Assembly: GCA_948146395.1 (NCBI GenBank)
Contig: OX411551.1
Coordinates: 50,402,997 to 50,466,996 of the forward strand
Source of the DNA: Fragum whitleyi
Lineage: Eukaryota > Mollusca > Bivalvia > Cardiida > Cardiidae
Direction of reading: 5' to 3'
Length of the DNA: 64,000 nucleotides
The number at the start of each line of letters is the position of its first letter. Within the stretch, counting starts at the first letter, position 1. The notes below the pieces were generated by a model that was given only the letters and a program-made list of their open reading frames with translations, had not been told where the DNA came from and made no database searches. Both the position numbers and the translations under genes were made by a program. Shown in pieces: positions 24,321-36,816 of this stretch.

Positions 24321-24542
24321 GGTTTATGCCGCTTTTCACAATCTTTCAGTCATATCGCAGCGGTTAGAGCACCTAACAATGGATTCCTTATAGTTCCATC
24401 ACCAGTACTACCATTAGACTCTTTCCTAGCCTCCAGATGCTATCCAAGCTGCTATAGGTCTACGATTGGGAGACAAAAAGTCGCAAAGGGTGAGTGCCGC
24501 AGTCTGGGCTCGAACCCTGGGCCTCTAGATTGACAGTCCGAC
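24321..24542 (-). mobile_element. tRNA-derived SINE (family S1), 5'-truncated
   Basis: Reverse copy: GCAGTCTGGGCTCGAACCCT is the B-box region of the tRNA head and CTAGATTGACAGTCCGACC reaches into the anticodon arm. The body (TAGCCTCCAG, TAGGTCTACGATT) matches the other S1 copies. Confidence 0.7.
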
Positions 24543-24796
24543 CTAGGTGATATAATGTAAGGAAAAGGGCTACGGAAAAATTGCGAGCTTTAAGCACTTG
24601 AATGTGGGTGGATATATTCCCCTATTACTCTTTTTATAATTTAAAAAATAATAATAAAAAGAAAAGAAAAATAGATGAGCGAGGTTCTCCATTTTCGCAT
24701 TCTAACAATCGCGAATATAAGTGAAAATGAAACACTGGTCAAGGAAATCCGATTTACAGTATCTGTGAAAAACAACACCTTAAATAGAAATTGAAG

Positions 24797-24800
<4 letters not shown>

Positions 24801-24871
<71 letters not shown>

Positions 24872-24947
24872 CAACCGAATATTCTTGAAAAAGAAATATA
24901 TATATATATATATATATCTATTTCTTTTTCAAGAATATTCGGTTGTT
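24801..24947. repeat. (TA)n microsatellite and adjoining hairpin
   Basis: (TA)35 at 24801-24870. It is followed by an inverted repeat (AACCGAATATTCTTGAAAAA and its mirror) with a second TA run in the loop. Confidence 0.85.
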
Positions 24948-25064
24948 TTTGTAGTTGGACACAAAACCTTTCACCCACTCATTTAATAGATAACAAAATT
25001 TTATCAACTTGATGATCAGAGTACGTGTATTTTGAATGTATATATACAATAACCTAACAATTTT

Positions 25065-25128
25065 TTTGAAAACATTCAATGACAACGATTACTTTATATA
25101 GTAATCGATGTCATTGAATCTTTTCAAA
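25065..25128. repeat. 64-bp hairpin
   Basis: TTTGAAAACATTCAATGACA is mirrored by TGTCATTGAATCTTTTCAAA. Confidence 0.7.
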
Positions 25129-25183
25129 GAAGTCGTTTGGTTCTTGCCGGTTGGCAAACCATATGTATCTATATATATATATA

Positions 25184-25538
25184 TCAGGGATGTGGAATTC
25201 CCATGCCCGACTTGTCCGACATGGGCTTTTTCACTTGCGGGCAAGTGCATTTCTCTAGGCAGCTTGCCCGTGGACAAGCAAATACCAGAGAAATGCTTGA
25301 TATAGTACTATAATGATCTAGGAGAAAAGCCATCCTATTGATTGTACCAAAGGTGAGAAAACATGGTCTTTAATGAAGGAAATGCTGGTTTACAGCATTT
25401 TCTTCATTTAAAACAATGTTTTCTCAATAATTATCATTCCATTTTTTAAGGACAAGTTCATTTTGATCCTGGACAAGTGGAAATCGACTTTTACTTGTCC
25501 ATGGACAAGTGGAGAAAATTCATATTTCCACACCCCTA
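25184..25538. mobile_element. 355-bp TIR element (CAGGGATGTGGAA ends)
   Basis: CAGGGATGTGGAAT at the left and ATTTCCACACCCCT at the right are inverted. The interior has repeated GGACAAGTGGA/CTTGTCC motifs and a 75-bp hairpin (25354-25428). No coding content. Confidence 0.6.
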
Positions 25539-26000
25539 TATATATACTTCTCGCACTTCTGCAACTGTCCTTATTTTCGCGTGACCGATCAACAACCCAG
25601 TTATTATCCGCTTTATTATCATAAATATGACACAATGAGCATTAGGATAAATTAATGATAACATAAAAATATGTTATTCAGAGTTATAACTTGTATATAT
25701 CAATTGGTTTTAGTGATCGAAATATCACAACTCGATGGCGAAACAGCGCGAAATAGTTTTAACTGTATATTTTTTCATTTGCGGTTACAGTCGTTTATTG
25801 CTTAGTCATCGAATTGTTATAACAAATTTATTTACTTAAAACGAATTAAACAGGAACATGCGAAGGTTGCTTTGAAAGTTTTGAGACAACGCATGTAATT
25901 TTTCGACAAAACGTCGTATTGAACAACGTTTACTGTTCTTACAGACTCACCAAAATTCAATTTATTCTTTTTTTTAAAGATAAATCATACAACATGATTT

Positions 26001-27495
26001 TTAGCTCCACTAGCCGAAAGGCCAGCGAGCTATTGTCATGGCGGGGTGTCCGTCGTCCGTGCGTGCTTGTGTCAGTCCGTAAACTTTTACTTTAAAAATC
26101 TTCTCCTCATAAAGTACTGGATGGATTTCAATCAAGTTTCACAGGAATGTTCCTAGGGTGACCCTCTATCAGATTCCTTCAATTATTTTTTTCGGTTGAA
26201 AATCATGGCTGTAGTAGGCGTGGCTGATTTCCATATGTGGTAATAGGTGGCTTTTCTTAGAAACTAATTGATGGATATAAACCAACCTCCACATGAATTA
26301 TCCTTTAGTGACCCTCTATCAATCTACAAAAAATATTGTGATCAGATGAAAAATGTATATTTTATGGGTGGAGGTCATTTCTCTATATGTTATGTATCGG
26401 AAACTTTGAAAATCATTTTCTCAAAACCTAATCAATGGATAACAACCAAATTTCATTCTTTAGTGATCCTTTACAAGTCTGTAAATATATGTTGTGATCA
26501 GAATAAACACAAGTGTTTTATGGGCGGAGGTCATTTCTCTACATGTTATATAGTGAAAACTTTGAAGATCATTTTCTCAGAATCTAACCGATGGATATCA
26601 ACCGAATTTCACTGGAATGATTGTTTAGTGACCCTTTATAAGTCTGCAAAAATCATTGTGATCAGATGAAAAATATGTATTTTATTGCCAGAGGTCATTT
26701 CTTTTGATATGTTATATGGTGTAATATCCAATATAGGGTAAAACAAACTTATTTCAAAGTTTAAACAGGTGGATTTCAACCAAATATCACGGAAATTTTA
26801 TTTCTGTGAAGTTGTATCAGGCTGCAAAAAATATTTAGAATAGATGAACAGCATGCTTTTCATTGACAGAGGACATTTCAACATATAAAGTGAATATTTG
26901 ATCACCCTTTTGGTATCACCTAAATGATGATTTTTTTAGACTCATTAAATTTAATAGGTGTAAAGATTGTAGGTTAGAAGGAACATAAGTTTTGTTGGAA
27001 TCCAAATGTGTAGAAACATTAGGTGAAATAGGGAGCCTGAGATACCCCCTGAGAATTGGTCAGTTTAGTTGAACGAAGGGTGACTCTGCACAAAGAGGAC
27101 ACGCGGTGTAAAGTGGCCTGCTGAGGTTCAGAGTGGGGAAGAAAGATCCGAGTTGACTGCACTCTAATGCATTGAGCAGAATAAATATATTGGATTTAAT
27201 ATTTTACTTCTTATCATTATGTAGAATTTTGTTTTGATGACAAACAATAATTGTGAAGTAACACCCTTAAAGTGGTGTTTAATGAAAAGCGGAAAGATCT
27301 AAAATCAAAATTTTGTAGACAAAGTACCAGTATATTGTGAAGTAACATTCTGTTAGTGTTGAAATTTTTATTTTTGGATTTCAAACAAATTTCTCTGGAA
27401 TGATACTTGTTTTATACAGCCTTATCATCCTCTAATAATCATTATCAGGATATCCAGGCCCTTGGAGCGAATCAGGCGCTCAAGCGCCTCTAGTT
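26001..27495 (+). mobile_element. pearl/HINE-like element D
   Basis: Starts TTAGCTCCACTAGCCGAAAG with a hairpin, then GTCCGTCGTCCGTGCGTGC. The next 800 bp hold degenerate tandem units of about 140-180 bp (TGGATATCAACCGAATTTCA, GGTCATTTCTCTA). After a non-repetitive part it ends in AGGCGCTC-AAGCGCCT (27474-27489), then CTAG-TT. A terminal hairpin followed by CTRR is the Helitron 3' signature. The 133-codon frame inside is made of repeat units. Confidence 0.6.
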
Positions 27496-27595
27496 AAAGG
27501 TGTTTTTTATTAATAGATGGTTTGGTAAAGCGGCGGATGTCGAATAAATGCATCAAAACGTAACAAGTTGAAAGAACATTTTATCAATAAAAGTC

Positions 27596-27864
27596 TGTGA
27601 TCCATCACGCGAAAGGGACCGTCTCGGAACTCCTTTGATTACATGTAAATGTTTGGAAAAATGATTGAATCCAGCATAGGTCCACAAGAAGGCGGATAAT
27701 GGAAGTAATTACATAGCAAGGCAGAATCATCATTCTAGACTCAGAAAATTTGTTACTTGTGAAAAGTTTTGACTATGGTCAGGCTGCGCAGATTTCGCAG
27801 CCTGACCAGGGTTTGAACTTAACGTACGTCCCAGATGGTCCCCTTTTGCGTGACGGGTCACATA
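27596..27864. mobile_element. MITE, family G270
   Basis: The ends TGTGATCCATCACGCGAAAG and TTTTGCGTGACGGGTCACAT are inverted. The internal palindrome is GGCTGCGCAGATTTCGCAGCC. Confidence 0.7.
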
Positions 27865-28063
27865 TATTATGAAAAATAGGGTTGATTGTCACCAGAATTG
27901 AAAATGTGTACGTATAATTTCCTTCTCTCTTTTTTTCCATTTTTTATAAATTTATCGTTTTTGCACAAGAGCAAATACATCGTCGACCATTCAACAAGGG
28001 CCTCGTATGTGAAAAGTTAATAGGGCCTGTGCTCACTTTGACAAAATAACGTACTGTAATATC

Positions 28064-28552
28064 TATACACAAAGAAAAAACAATTGCAACATCTAAATGT
28101 AAGTATACGAAAGTACATTGAATAAAGGCAGAATATGAACCGTTTTTTTCTCAGTTGTCTCAGATGTTGGAATAGAAATGGCGATGTTCATATCCTACAT
28201 CTGGTCCAGGGTATAAGGACAAAAGTGGATGGTGTAATTTCCGTCGCTTTTGCATGTACATCACTCTTGGATTAGAAAAAAAATCAGGTTGAAATCCAAT
28301 TTAGCATATTCGATGCAGACGTAGTTAATCGCGTAGGAATAATAGATTAAAACATGTTCTTTTTTATCATGCCAATAAAAAACGTGAAATTGCAGAATTG
28401 GAAAAAGTCTTGTTTGTCAGTTTTAATACAAGTTATAAGATCCACTGAAAAAGCTTTTGGTGAATAAATTGCTTCAAGTTACCACAGATCACTTTTTTTC
28501 AAAACTACTTTGGAAAAAATTTGATGTTGCAATACTTTTTTCTTTGTGTATA
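28064..28552. mobile_element. 489-bp TIR element, TA-flanked
   Basis: TATACACAAAGAAAAAA...TTGCAACATC at the left mirrors GATGTTGCAATACTTTTTTC...TTTGTGTATA at the right. TA at both ends fits a Tc1/mariner-like MITE. Confidence 0.7.
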
Positions 28553-28842
28553 TAAATCTTATCATGGTTCATTGAAAAAAATCAAGATAAAGCTGCCGTG
28601 ATTTTTCAGGCATATTTATTCGTAAAAAAAGCTTCCAAAAGTTTACCCATAAGTTAAGAACCATGTGAATGTTCTAACACGTTACTACTTTTCGAGGAAA
28701 CTATTTCAAAGTTCAACTAAAACATCTCTTTTGTAAAGATCGGTTCAATTTCTACCTTCAAGAATCAGGCAATATTCGCCTGCATGCCTTTTTATTGAGA
28801 CAAGCGTATATTTGCTCAGAAATATGATACTGCGTCTTACCC

Positions 28843-29258
28843 TACAGTTAGTAACATCGTGAAATTGGCTGTCATTCCGACCAAAACCATTCTAACCGCT
28901 CACTCAGCGCTCAATTCACTCATTCCAAACACATCACAAACTTAACCATTCAAAAATACTCAAAAATCACTAAAAATTATAAGGTCAACAACTACATTCA
29001 AAATAAAAATCGGTATATAAAATCCATGATTACACTGATATAATTGAAGTTTGTAAGCGTATGATGGATTCGTGAAAGAATAGAAAGTTATTTCCAGAAC
29101 CTTTATGCATATTTTATTAAAGGGGGGTATTAAATGAATCCTGAACAAAAATAGCGATACTGAATTACTTCTCTTGAATTTCACTCAAAACTCGCTCTTC
29201 ATACTCATTTAATTTAATTCCAAAATCATTCATCTTGTCAATTTCATAACTTTAACAC
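28843..29258 (+). mobile_element. F440 MITE copy, 3' end diverged
   Basis: TACAGTTAGTAACATCGTGA start, CTCACTCAGCGCTCAATTCA body, and a degenerate end after CTTGTCAATTTCATAAC. Confidence 0.7.
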
Positions 29259-29878
29259 AGAATTAGATCCGATTTGGCGTCTCGTTTTAACGTCATCGTG
29301 CACAGGGTTCTTTTAAGTGGTATATTCTCATTTTTTACAGACACAATTCCAGATACACTAATTGCTTGAAATCTTGCCTCATTAAGATGAAATATATCGT
29401 TTAATATTAACAAAATAATGTTAATGATCTCATTTTTAAATTATCTGCGTTGTCTAAAAACTCTTCAAACAACGTACTCATTAGCATAGCAACCTATTAC
29501 GACAAAAACGCTTCTATGTACACGTCGTGACGTCATAAAAGGGGAGGACGGGAAGAGCTAAAGAGACTTAAAATATATTTTTACATAACTAGTCTACTTA
29601 AACTTCTAGTAAACAAAAGAGAGAACATAATCACAAAAGCGGAAGGGTAAACATCAAATTAAGCCCTGCGATTTTTTAAAACCGGATTTTAATGAAATTT
29701 TAATGACGATAAGAGTCGACCGTGTACCTTCACAAGCCTTGGCTGTCCGGAGGAATATATTTCAAAGCATGCACACTTTCTGTATAAATCAAAGCATCAA
29801 GTTAAAGAAATAAATACTATGTAATTCACATGTTGGGCATTCAAAGGGAGACAAATCATTTAGAATGACCCTAATGTA

Positions 29879-30158
29879 TGACGTCAGAGTTATCTGCCGT
29901 ATTTATATATAAGATCTAGATAGCCTTTGGTTTGTGTGTTTCGGGATGTGCATAACTTTCAACAGTTCAGTAGTTCAGTTAAAGATCTGCAAGTAAAAGT
30001 TAGGTTCGAGAAACCTTTTTCTCCTATCTTTTCAATGTAAAATTGATCTTTGATCACTCACTTGAAATTTCTGATCTATTTCGCGGTGGACGAGGCCCAT
30101 CGGTCATTTCCCACACCATACAACCAAAACATTTCATCAAAGCCTATATATTTCAACA
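29879..30158 (+). promoter_or_regulatory. candidate host promoter and 5' UTR (CRE and TATA box)
   Basis: A perfect CRE, TGACGTCA (29879-29886), lies 18 bp before a TATA box TATATATAA (29904-29912). About 245 bp of leader then runs to an ATG in good context. CRE-TATA spacing of this kind is common in inducible animal promoters. Transcription is inferred. Confidence 0.35.
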
Positions 30159-30234
30159 ATGAGTGAGTATTCTAGATGCTATTCGTTGCTGTTCAAACTG
30201 TTCAACACATGTAGTTCTATTGGTAATGTCAAAA
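30159..30234 (+). CDS. candidate host first coding exon (partial, 25 codons)
   Basis: ATG at 30159 (TTCAACAATGAG) opens a frame starting MSEYSRCYSLLFKLFN. It meets a GTAAGT splice donor at 30235-30240. A second GTAAGT at 30259-30264 lies 24 bp further in the same phase, and the frame stays open past it until a later TAG. A GTGAGT also occurs at 30163. The protein is not recognised and no second exon was identified. It lies in one of the few stretches here free of obvious repeats. Confidence 0.35.
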
Positions 30235-31008
30235 GTAAGTGCATTCAAGGGTTGAACAGTAAGTATTATTCATATAATGTGATCAGGTTTTAGTTTCATA
30301 CCCCCATGAAATCAACAAATGCTTTCTTCGTCTCTAAATTGATCTGTAATTTGACCCCCTTTTTAATCAATACCCGAGCTTACCTCGGACAAACAGCTGA
30401 TAAAAGAAACTTACATTTTGGCGAGGCTTCAAACTGGGCAATCTGATCTGCAGATACAGCAGTGTATGGGTTCCATCTTCTTGGCATCGTTTGAGCTCAT
30501 GAACGTTATAATCCATTAGATTTTAAAACATTATGCAATGACACAGAAAAGCCGTTTGTCATTTTATTTGACAAAAAGTCAAATAGTTCAATGTTTCATG
30601 AATAAACGTTTGAAGTAAAGATATGTCTAAAATCCTTTGACGACACACATGACAGCGGAGTTATGCTCATTCCACTACAAACTTGCATACTTTTTTCAGT
30701 AATCATAAATTGTATTACATTAAGGTGGTGGACCCGTAATAGTTCTGCAATGTTTATACTATGAAAACCAGCTTCAAATGCCTAAATTTTGAGAACTTGT
30801 TGAGACTCTGTCTCTAATTTGATGTGAATTTGCTATACACAATCATTTATATGATTGTTTAGAAGAAACTCACATCAAATTAAAAGAAAAGGGACCTTAC
30901 AGACATAAGTTGAACGATTTTTTAAATCGGAAATTGCATGCTAAATAAAAACTCCATGGCCATGTTATGTAAAGCTCCCGAGAGCATTTATTGAGCGAAA
31001 TATGGTAA

Positions 31009-31607
31009 CCCTTGTAATGCTGAATATCAAAGCTTGGCAAATTGTATTCGAATCACAGTCTTTAAAACACTGGATGCACTAATTGTGAGTTCACATCTGT
31101 ATTGAAACTCCAATTTATGAAGATTTTAGGAGATGAAAATGAGGGTTTTTTGTTTTATTTCATTGAGGTATGAAACTAAAAACCTAATAATACCACACGA
31201 ATACGCGAAGCAGATTTATACATAAATGTAATTAGAACTTAAGTTTCATTCCTCTATGAAATCTACAAATACTCTCTTCACATCTTATCAATTACAAATG
31301 TACATGCAATTCCTTGAAACAAAAACTTAAAGTTTTTTGAATAAGAAATAGACCTCTTTTAAGCCTTCTTTTTGCGAAAGCTTACAAAATAGCTTGATAA
31401 TCAAATTTATTTTCATTTGGAAATAAAACCAAGTTTTCAGCCAACCAGAAAGCATGACCCCTGATGGTCACAACCAAGATTAAATTATTAAGAATTAGAA
31501 AGTAAATTCAAGTATATAGACTTAGATCAGATTGCATTTATGTGCAGTATGATCTTTGCCTATATCTCCTGCTAAAATTGCAGATTTTCATGTTCAGCAT
31601 TACAAGG
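31009..31607. mobile_element. about 600-bp TIR element related to the piggyBac-like MITEs
   Basis: CCCTTGTAATGCTGAA at the left and TTCAGCATTACAAGG at the right are inverted and resemble the MITE ends at 13329. The interior includes TAGTTTCAT-type segments in inverted arrangement (31166, 31232). Confidence 0.5.
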
Positions 31608-32890
31608 AGTGAATTCTTTTTAATTTTGTATAAAACTTCTTTAAATACTTTTAGAGGCTATTATCTTCAACTTGAAATTCTTCCAGCTTTTAGATTAAAA
31701 AACAAAAACAAAAAAACATAACTTTAATCACTAGCATTTTTAAACTTTCCTGAAGAATACTAACACAACGCACATTTAATTATGAAAGAGCTTATTCCTT
31801 TTATTTTTCTGATTTTATCTTTTTTTCACTAATTATATTAAGTAACTTTGATATACACGTATTAGATCTTAAATTAGCAAAGAGAGAAGTGTTACGAATT
31901 TGCCAAATATAGCTAAAGATTAAACGAGATTAGAACAATTAATTTGATTTCAATTTGAGAGTAAGCACAGTAGTAACATATCTAACCAATAAAGTGAATA
32001 GGTTTTAGCACCCTTGTGTAATATACCCATAATTGTGAACTGCAGATAATTTCAACGACCTTCTTTACGCTAAGGTTAATTTACTGGGTTTTTTAAGTGA
32101 TCTCAAAGAATTAAGACGATATTTTTCTATTGGGTCTGCTACGGTTGCTTCGCCCTCTCGAAAGACCTCAGCTCGTATTCAGCTATCAATCCACAATATA
32201 GGCCTAAATTAATTAATGTTAATAAAAAAGATCGTCGATGGGTGATCAAAGCCTCGTAACTAAAGCTTCTTTGAGCTGTAGTTAAGCGGTTTGGATCGCC
32301 CACCTACGAAATGTATATTTTTGAAATTTCCATACTTCTTGATAATAAGTTTTACCCTTAGATGTGCACCAAACGTACGAGACATGCCATTGTTTCTAAC
32401 GTTAAAACTATAGACTTAAGTTGCAATATTTTTGAATGCGAAAGACATTTCGAATGCAGTTTCAGCAAGATCGATTTCAGTTTGTCAGTTCGTAAGCGCA
32501 TGTTTATTACATGCACCGAAATTAACTAAATTCCATGCACACTTGTTTATAAATAAAACACTCAATCCAGACAAATCTCACTCGAGTTTTTAAGTTTACC
32601 AAATGATTCCTTTTGTTTAAAAAGTTCAGTAGATCGAATCAACATACAAAAGAGTTAAATATCTTTATAGACCATGCATACTTGGATTCGAATATGGGGG
32701 TCTAATTTTCTTTAAGTAGCCTTCATTGGTAGGCCCTATTGTTAATGAGTACTTATGTAAGACCAGGGAAAATACGGCGATAATAAACAAGAGCTAAAGA
32801 AATGGAGAGGAACGAAATGCGAATAAATAAATAATTCAGTTAATAAGTAAATTTCATCTTGTTCACGAGCTATCTAAGGTCGAAATTGGG
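31608..32890. other. stretch without a recognised gene
   Basis: AT-rich, no frame of note and no clear repeat edges. Confidence 0.5.
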
Positions 32891-33333
32891 TACAGTTAAA
32901 TACATCGTGAAATTGACATTTTACTCAATCAGAAACATTCTAAATCGCTCACTCAGCGCTCCATTCATTCATTCCAAACACTCACTCAAACCATTCAAAA
33001 ACGCCCCAAACTCACTGAAAAACATATAACACCAACTTCGTTCTAAATAAAAATAACTGGGAAAAAAAAATCGGGATTTCTCTTATTTAATTGAAATTGT
33101 AAGCGTCCCATGGGTTCTCGAAGAAATAGGGAGCTATCTATAGAACTTGTGTGCAAAATTTTATTAAAGGGGGTAATCAATATTGCTAATTTTGTTCATC
33201 CTGAACAAAATTTGCAATACTGGATTATCTCCCATTAAATTCACTCAAAACTCGCTCCACACATCCATTCAACTTCATTCCTAAATCATTCCAAAATCAT
33301 TCGCCTTGTCAATTTCACGATGGTTTAAAGTGT
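32891..33333 (+). mobile_element. F440 MITE copy
   Basis: TACAGTTAAATACATCGTGA to TTTAAAGTGTA, 443 bp. All family landmarks are present. A second copy follows three bases later. Confidence 0.78.
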
Positions 33334-33336
33334 AAC

Positions 33337-33731
33337 TACAGTTTAGAACATCGTGTAATTGACGCTCATTCTAAATCACTAATCCCGCGCTCCATTTATT
33401 TATTTCAAATACTGAACCTATTCCGAAATAGTTCAAAAGCACTTCGAAACACTACAAACGATCAACATCATTCAAATCTATCAAATAATTCAACGGTTTT
33501 ATTGTCTGGTGAGGATTTAAAGGGGTTTAATAGGACTGGTAAAAACACAAACAGAAAAATGCATATATTCTTTTAAGGGAGGTTATAAAATATCGCTTAT
33601 AACGACCAAATGAGATCATATTACCTCCCCTAAATTTCATTTAAAATCGCTCCATAAAGACTTCTTCAATTTCATTCGTAAATCATTGCAAAATGATTCA
33701 CTTTCTCAATTACACGATGTTCTCCAATATA
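33337..33731 (+). mobile_element. F440 MITE copy, diverged
   Basis: TACAGTTTAGAACATCGTGT start and TACACGATGTT end. The internal GATTTTATTG/GGTTTTATTG region defines a subfamily shared with the 35-kb and 51-kb copies. Confidence 0.7.
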
Positions 33732-33802
33732 CATGATATAGCCGTAGTTACTGCATTTCTGTCTCCAAATGACGAAAAGATTCTTTATTCATATATCTTA
33801 AG

Positions 33803-33923
33803 ATCAGGATGACAAAACGGTGCAAACTGTATGCAATTTAAACCCCACTTTGGACATAAACTTGCTTGAAAAGCGGGGTATCATTTGCAAAACAGTTCGT
33901 ACAGATTTGTCATCCTGAAGGCT
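33803..33923. mobile_element. palindromic MITE, family P130
   Basis: GATCAGGATGACAAAACGGT at the left, TTTGTCATCCTGAAGGC at the right, and a CTTGCTTGAAAAGCGGGG centre. Confidence 0.65.
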
Positions 33924-33984
33924 TGGCTGATTTCGCTAATAAAAACGACCAATTTTTACCTATGTTTTAGAACGGGTGGTGCAA

Positions 33985-34051
33985 AAACCTGCCCTGTGTT
34001 CAGGATGTAAAAGCGTTTCGCTTCGCTAACGTTTTCATCCTAAACGCAGAG
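33985..34051. mobile_element. P130 deletion derivative
   Basis: CTGTGTTCAGGATGTAAAAG joins directly to AACGTTTTCATCCTAAACGC with the centre missing. Confidence 0.55.
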
Positions 34052-34567
34052 CAGGTCCCACCTCTGAATACACGTATGCCCTCGGTGCATTTTCGCCTAG
34101 GAGCGCGGGGCAAAGATTAGAAGTGCTAGGAAACACTGCACCATCATTAACTCACGGCTGATAAGTCTTCAAAGTTAATTGGCCATGACAAGATTGGTTA
34201 ATAAATAGGCAGAGAGGCATCATCATTTTTACGCGCACCAATGTAAAAATAGTGTTATCCGCAGCTGTTTGATTTCTTCACGGGAGGTGTGGAATCGTTA
34301 TAGTTCCGTAACATTTCGGAACTCGTGATTTATCACAATATTATCCGAGGTTTCCAAATGAAATCACAAGGAAACCTCGATAAACAATGACAAAATTCAT
34401 GACTTCCGAATCGTTGCGAAACTTTTGCGGGATAAAGTGCTATCTTGATTATTTATGATAATATAGTAAGAAAATGTGCTCTTATTTGGACTGCGGGAGT
34501 CATAACCCATTATCAGACCAAATGCCTTCTGACTTTTGTCTTTCACAAATTGGTTGATATTCCAAGA

Positions 34568-34715
34568 TCTATATGAGATAGCATCTGGGGGCAAAAAAAG
34601 TGTGCTTTTGAAGTACTGGTGTAAGAAATTCTAAGAATCCATTGTAGGGTATGCCAGCCTCCGTGATTTAGCGGGATTGTTGAAAGAGACGTAAAACCCC
34701 AATCTTACAATCAAA
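34568..34715 (+). mobile_element. SINE S1 fragment
   Basis: ATGAGATAGCATCTGG, TAAGAATCCATTGTAGGG and GATTGTTGAAAGAGACGTAA match the S1 body and 3' end. The head is missing. Confidence 0.5.
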
Positions 34716-35028
34716 TTAAAGGAACTCATACCCACTTGCGCTAGACTGGCTCCCGTCCTACTGATCTGAAGTTTTGTGAAATGAGCCAAATTCAACAAAA
34801 GATAATTTATTATCAGCATATATTCCTCTGTCTAGCCGATCAGTGGTGTGTTAGTTTTTGAGAAAATGGGAGGTAATTGGAAATGGAAACAGTAAAACAT
34901 GAGTGGTGTACCTTGTTTATTTTTAAATGAATAAATATTTATTTTTTGCGCGTGACATTCCCAACAATTGCGCATGTGTACGGAGTGTCAATGCCACTGA
35001 GCATCCTTGACATCATCTTACAGGTTAG

Positions 35029-36765
35029 TACAGTAAGTCATTTCGAGAAAGAGACACCAATTTCGATCGAAATCATTCCAAGTCACTCACTCGGCGTCCA
35101 TTCATTCATTCATTCATTCCAAACACTATCTCGTACCATTTAAAAACGCTTCGAAATCGTTAAAAACAACTTCTAAACTCGTTCAAAACGACCACATTTC
35201 ATTGAAGGTAACTGCGGACACATAGAGAGCCATTTATGTCCAAATTTTAAATTACCTGCAAATCTTGCCTAATGCGATAAAACTGAACATTGAAATACCC
35301 GCTTTCATATGTTGGTTATTAACAGTTGATTTCATAACGTAGAGTTGACGTTATGACGTCACCAAGGGGTCGACCCCTTTTTAGAGACCAAATTCAGTAA
35401 TTGTCCATTTTTTTTTAAAATAATTAACCGATTTCCATCCCGAAAACGCCATTTGCTTCGTATAAAGACGCTTGATGTTATATTTTGATTGATATGAAGA
35501 TATAACTGTTAGAAATATAATAAAGTGTAACGTATTAAATGTTAATGCCTTCTGCATTGCTGTTTTCGAGAACAGTTACTGAAAATATCGATTTTTTTTC
35601 TCGAAAATTTGTCCGGTGACCTTTACTACAATTAAGATAAATTGCTGCCAAACCATTCCGCTGAAGATTTTTGAACTAAAAACCTTTGGGTTAGTTTTTT
35701 GTGTAAAATTCGATTCAGCGAAGATATCGCAATTCAAAGGATATTTCAACGTCGCGTCAAATGTTCACAAAAGTTCTCTTTTTAAACGGATAAAAAACTT
35801 AAACGATTTTTTGTATTTCTTAAGATCACATTCAGATTTAATACTTCTTAAGCCTACATTTTACAATAAACATTAATGTCAAACATTTTAGAATTCGTTA
35901 TTGCACAGAGTTTGGCGTCAAATGGGCAAAGTAGCGATGATTTTGGTGAGACGTCGAATTTGACGAAAAATGTTGCAATTACTTCACAAAAACGAATTTA
36001 ATAAAAAATATAACCCGAAGACATATGATTTTATTTCATTAATGCAAAGCATATTCTTTTCGCTACTAAATAAAAAAAAATAATAAAAAAAAACCAGCAA
36101 AGGTTACCGGATAAAATTTTGAGAAATTTCAATTTATTTACAAAATATGAAACGTAAAAAGGAGCGTCAAATCTTAAAAATCGTCAAATAGATAGCGTTT
36201 CAGGCCTGTTGTTCTATTTGAATGTACAAAGAAATTAAACGACTAGCTCGGGCGTTCTTTATCTTTCTAAATGAAACTTTTTTCATAAAAATCGGTCGAT
36301 TAATTCATCGAATATTTGCAAATACTAATTTTGGCGGGTCGAAAAGTGGTGGCCCCTTAATGAAGTCACGACGTCAAATGAACGTGCTTCAAAACCTTTT
36401 CATTACATGTTAGCTAATGCACGCACTTCAAAGACGATTCTCAGCAATTATAACGACATTTTAAGGCAGTCGAAAATTCGACAATGTTATCTGTCCGCAG
36501 TTACCTGAAATCGATCAGATCATGCCACGATTTTATTGGCCAGTGCGCCTGATTGTACCGTCCACACGCTCAAACAGGCAAATACTCAGATTTTGTTAAA
36601 GGGAGGTAATAAGATATTGATAGTTTCATCCAATTGGACGAAATAGGCAATATTATATGTCCCCCGTTAAATTTCATTAAAAACTTGCTCATCATATTCA
36701 TTCATTTTCATTTTGAAATCATTCCAAAATCATTTACTTGGTCCATTTCAACATTTTATTAATGT
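35029..36765 (+). mobile_element. F440 MITE copy split by a 1.3-kb insertion
   Basis: Left part 35029-35206 (TACAGTAAG, CACTCGGCGTCCATTCATTC). Right part 36510-36765 (GATTTTATTGGCCAGTG, AAAGGGAGGTAATAAG, the hairpin and TCATTTACTTGG). Joined, they match the subfamily at 51061. Confidence 0.65.
35207..36505. mobile_element. 1.3-kb TIR element inserted in F440, TGAA duplication
   Basis: GGTAACTGCGGACA at the left and TGTCCGCAGTTACC at the right are perfect 14-bp inverted repeats. TGAA precedes (35203-35206) and follows (36506-36509). The host F440 sequence resumes exactly past the duplication. The interior is AT-rich, with recurring CGTCAAAT words and no convincing protein. Superfamily unknown. 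Confidence 0.75.
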
Positions 36766-36816
36766 TATGAGGTAGCTTACTGAAACTTTAAGGTAGTAAC
36801 TAAAGTTAAAAGTATT

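Noticed and set aside
24754..24978. 74-codon minus frame with Tyr-Ile repeats
   Set aside because: Translation of the (TA)n microsatellite.
26268..26669. 133-codon plus-strand frame with internal duplication
   Set aside because: Made of consecutive degenerate tandem units of element D; no protein character.
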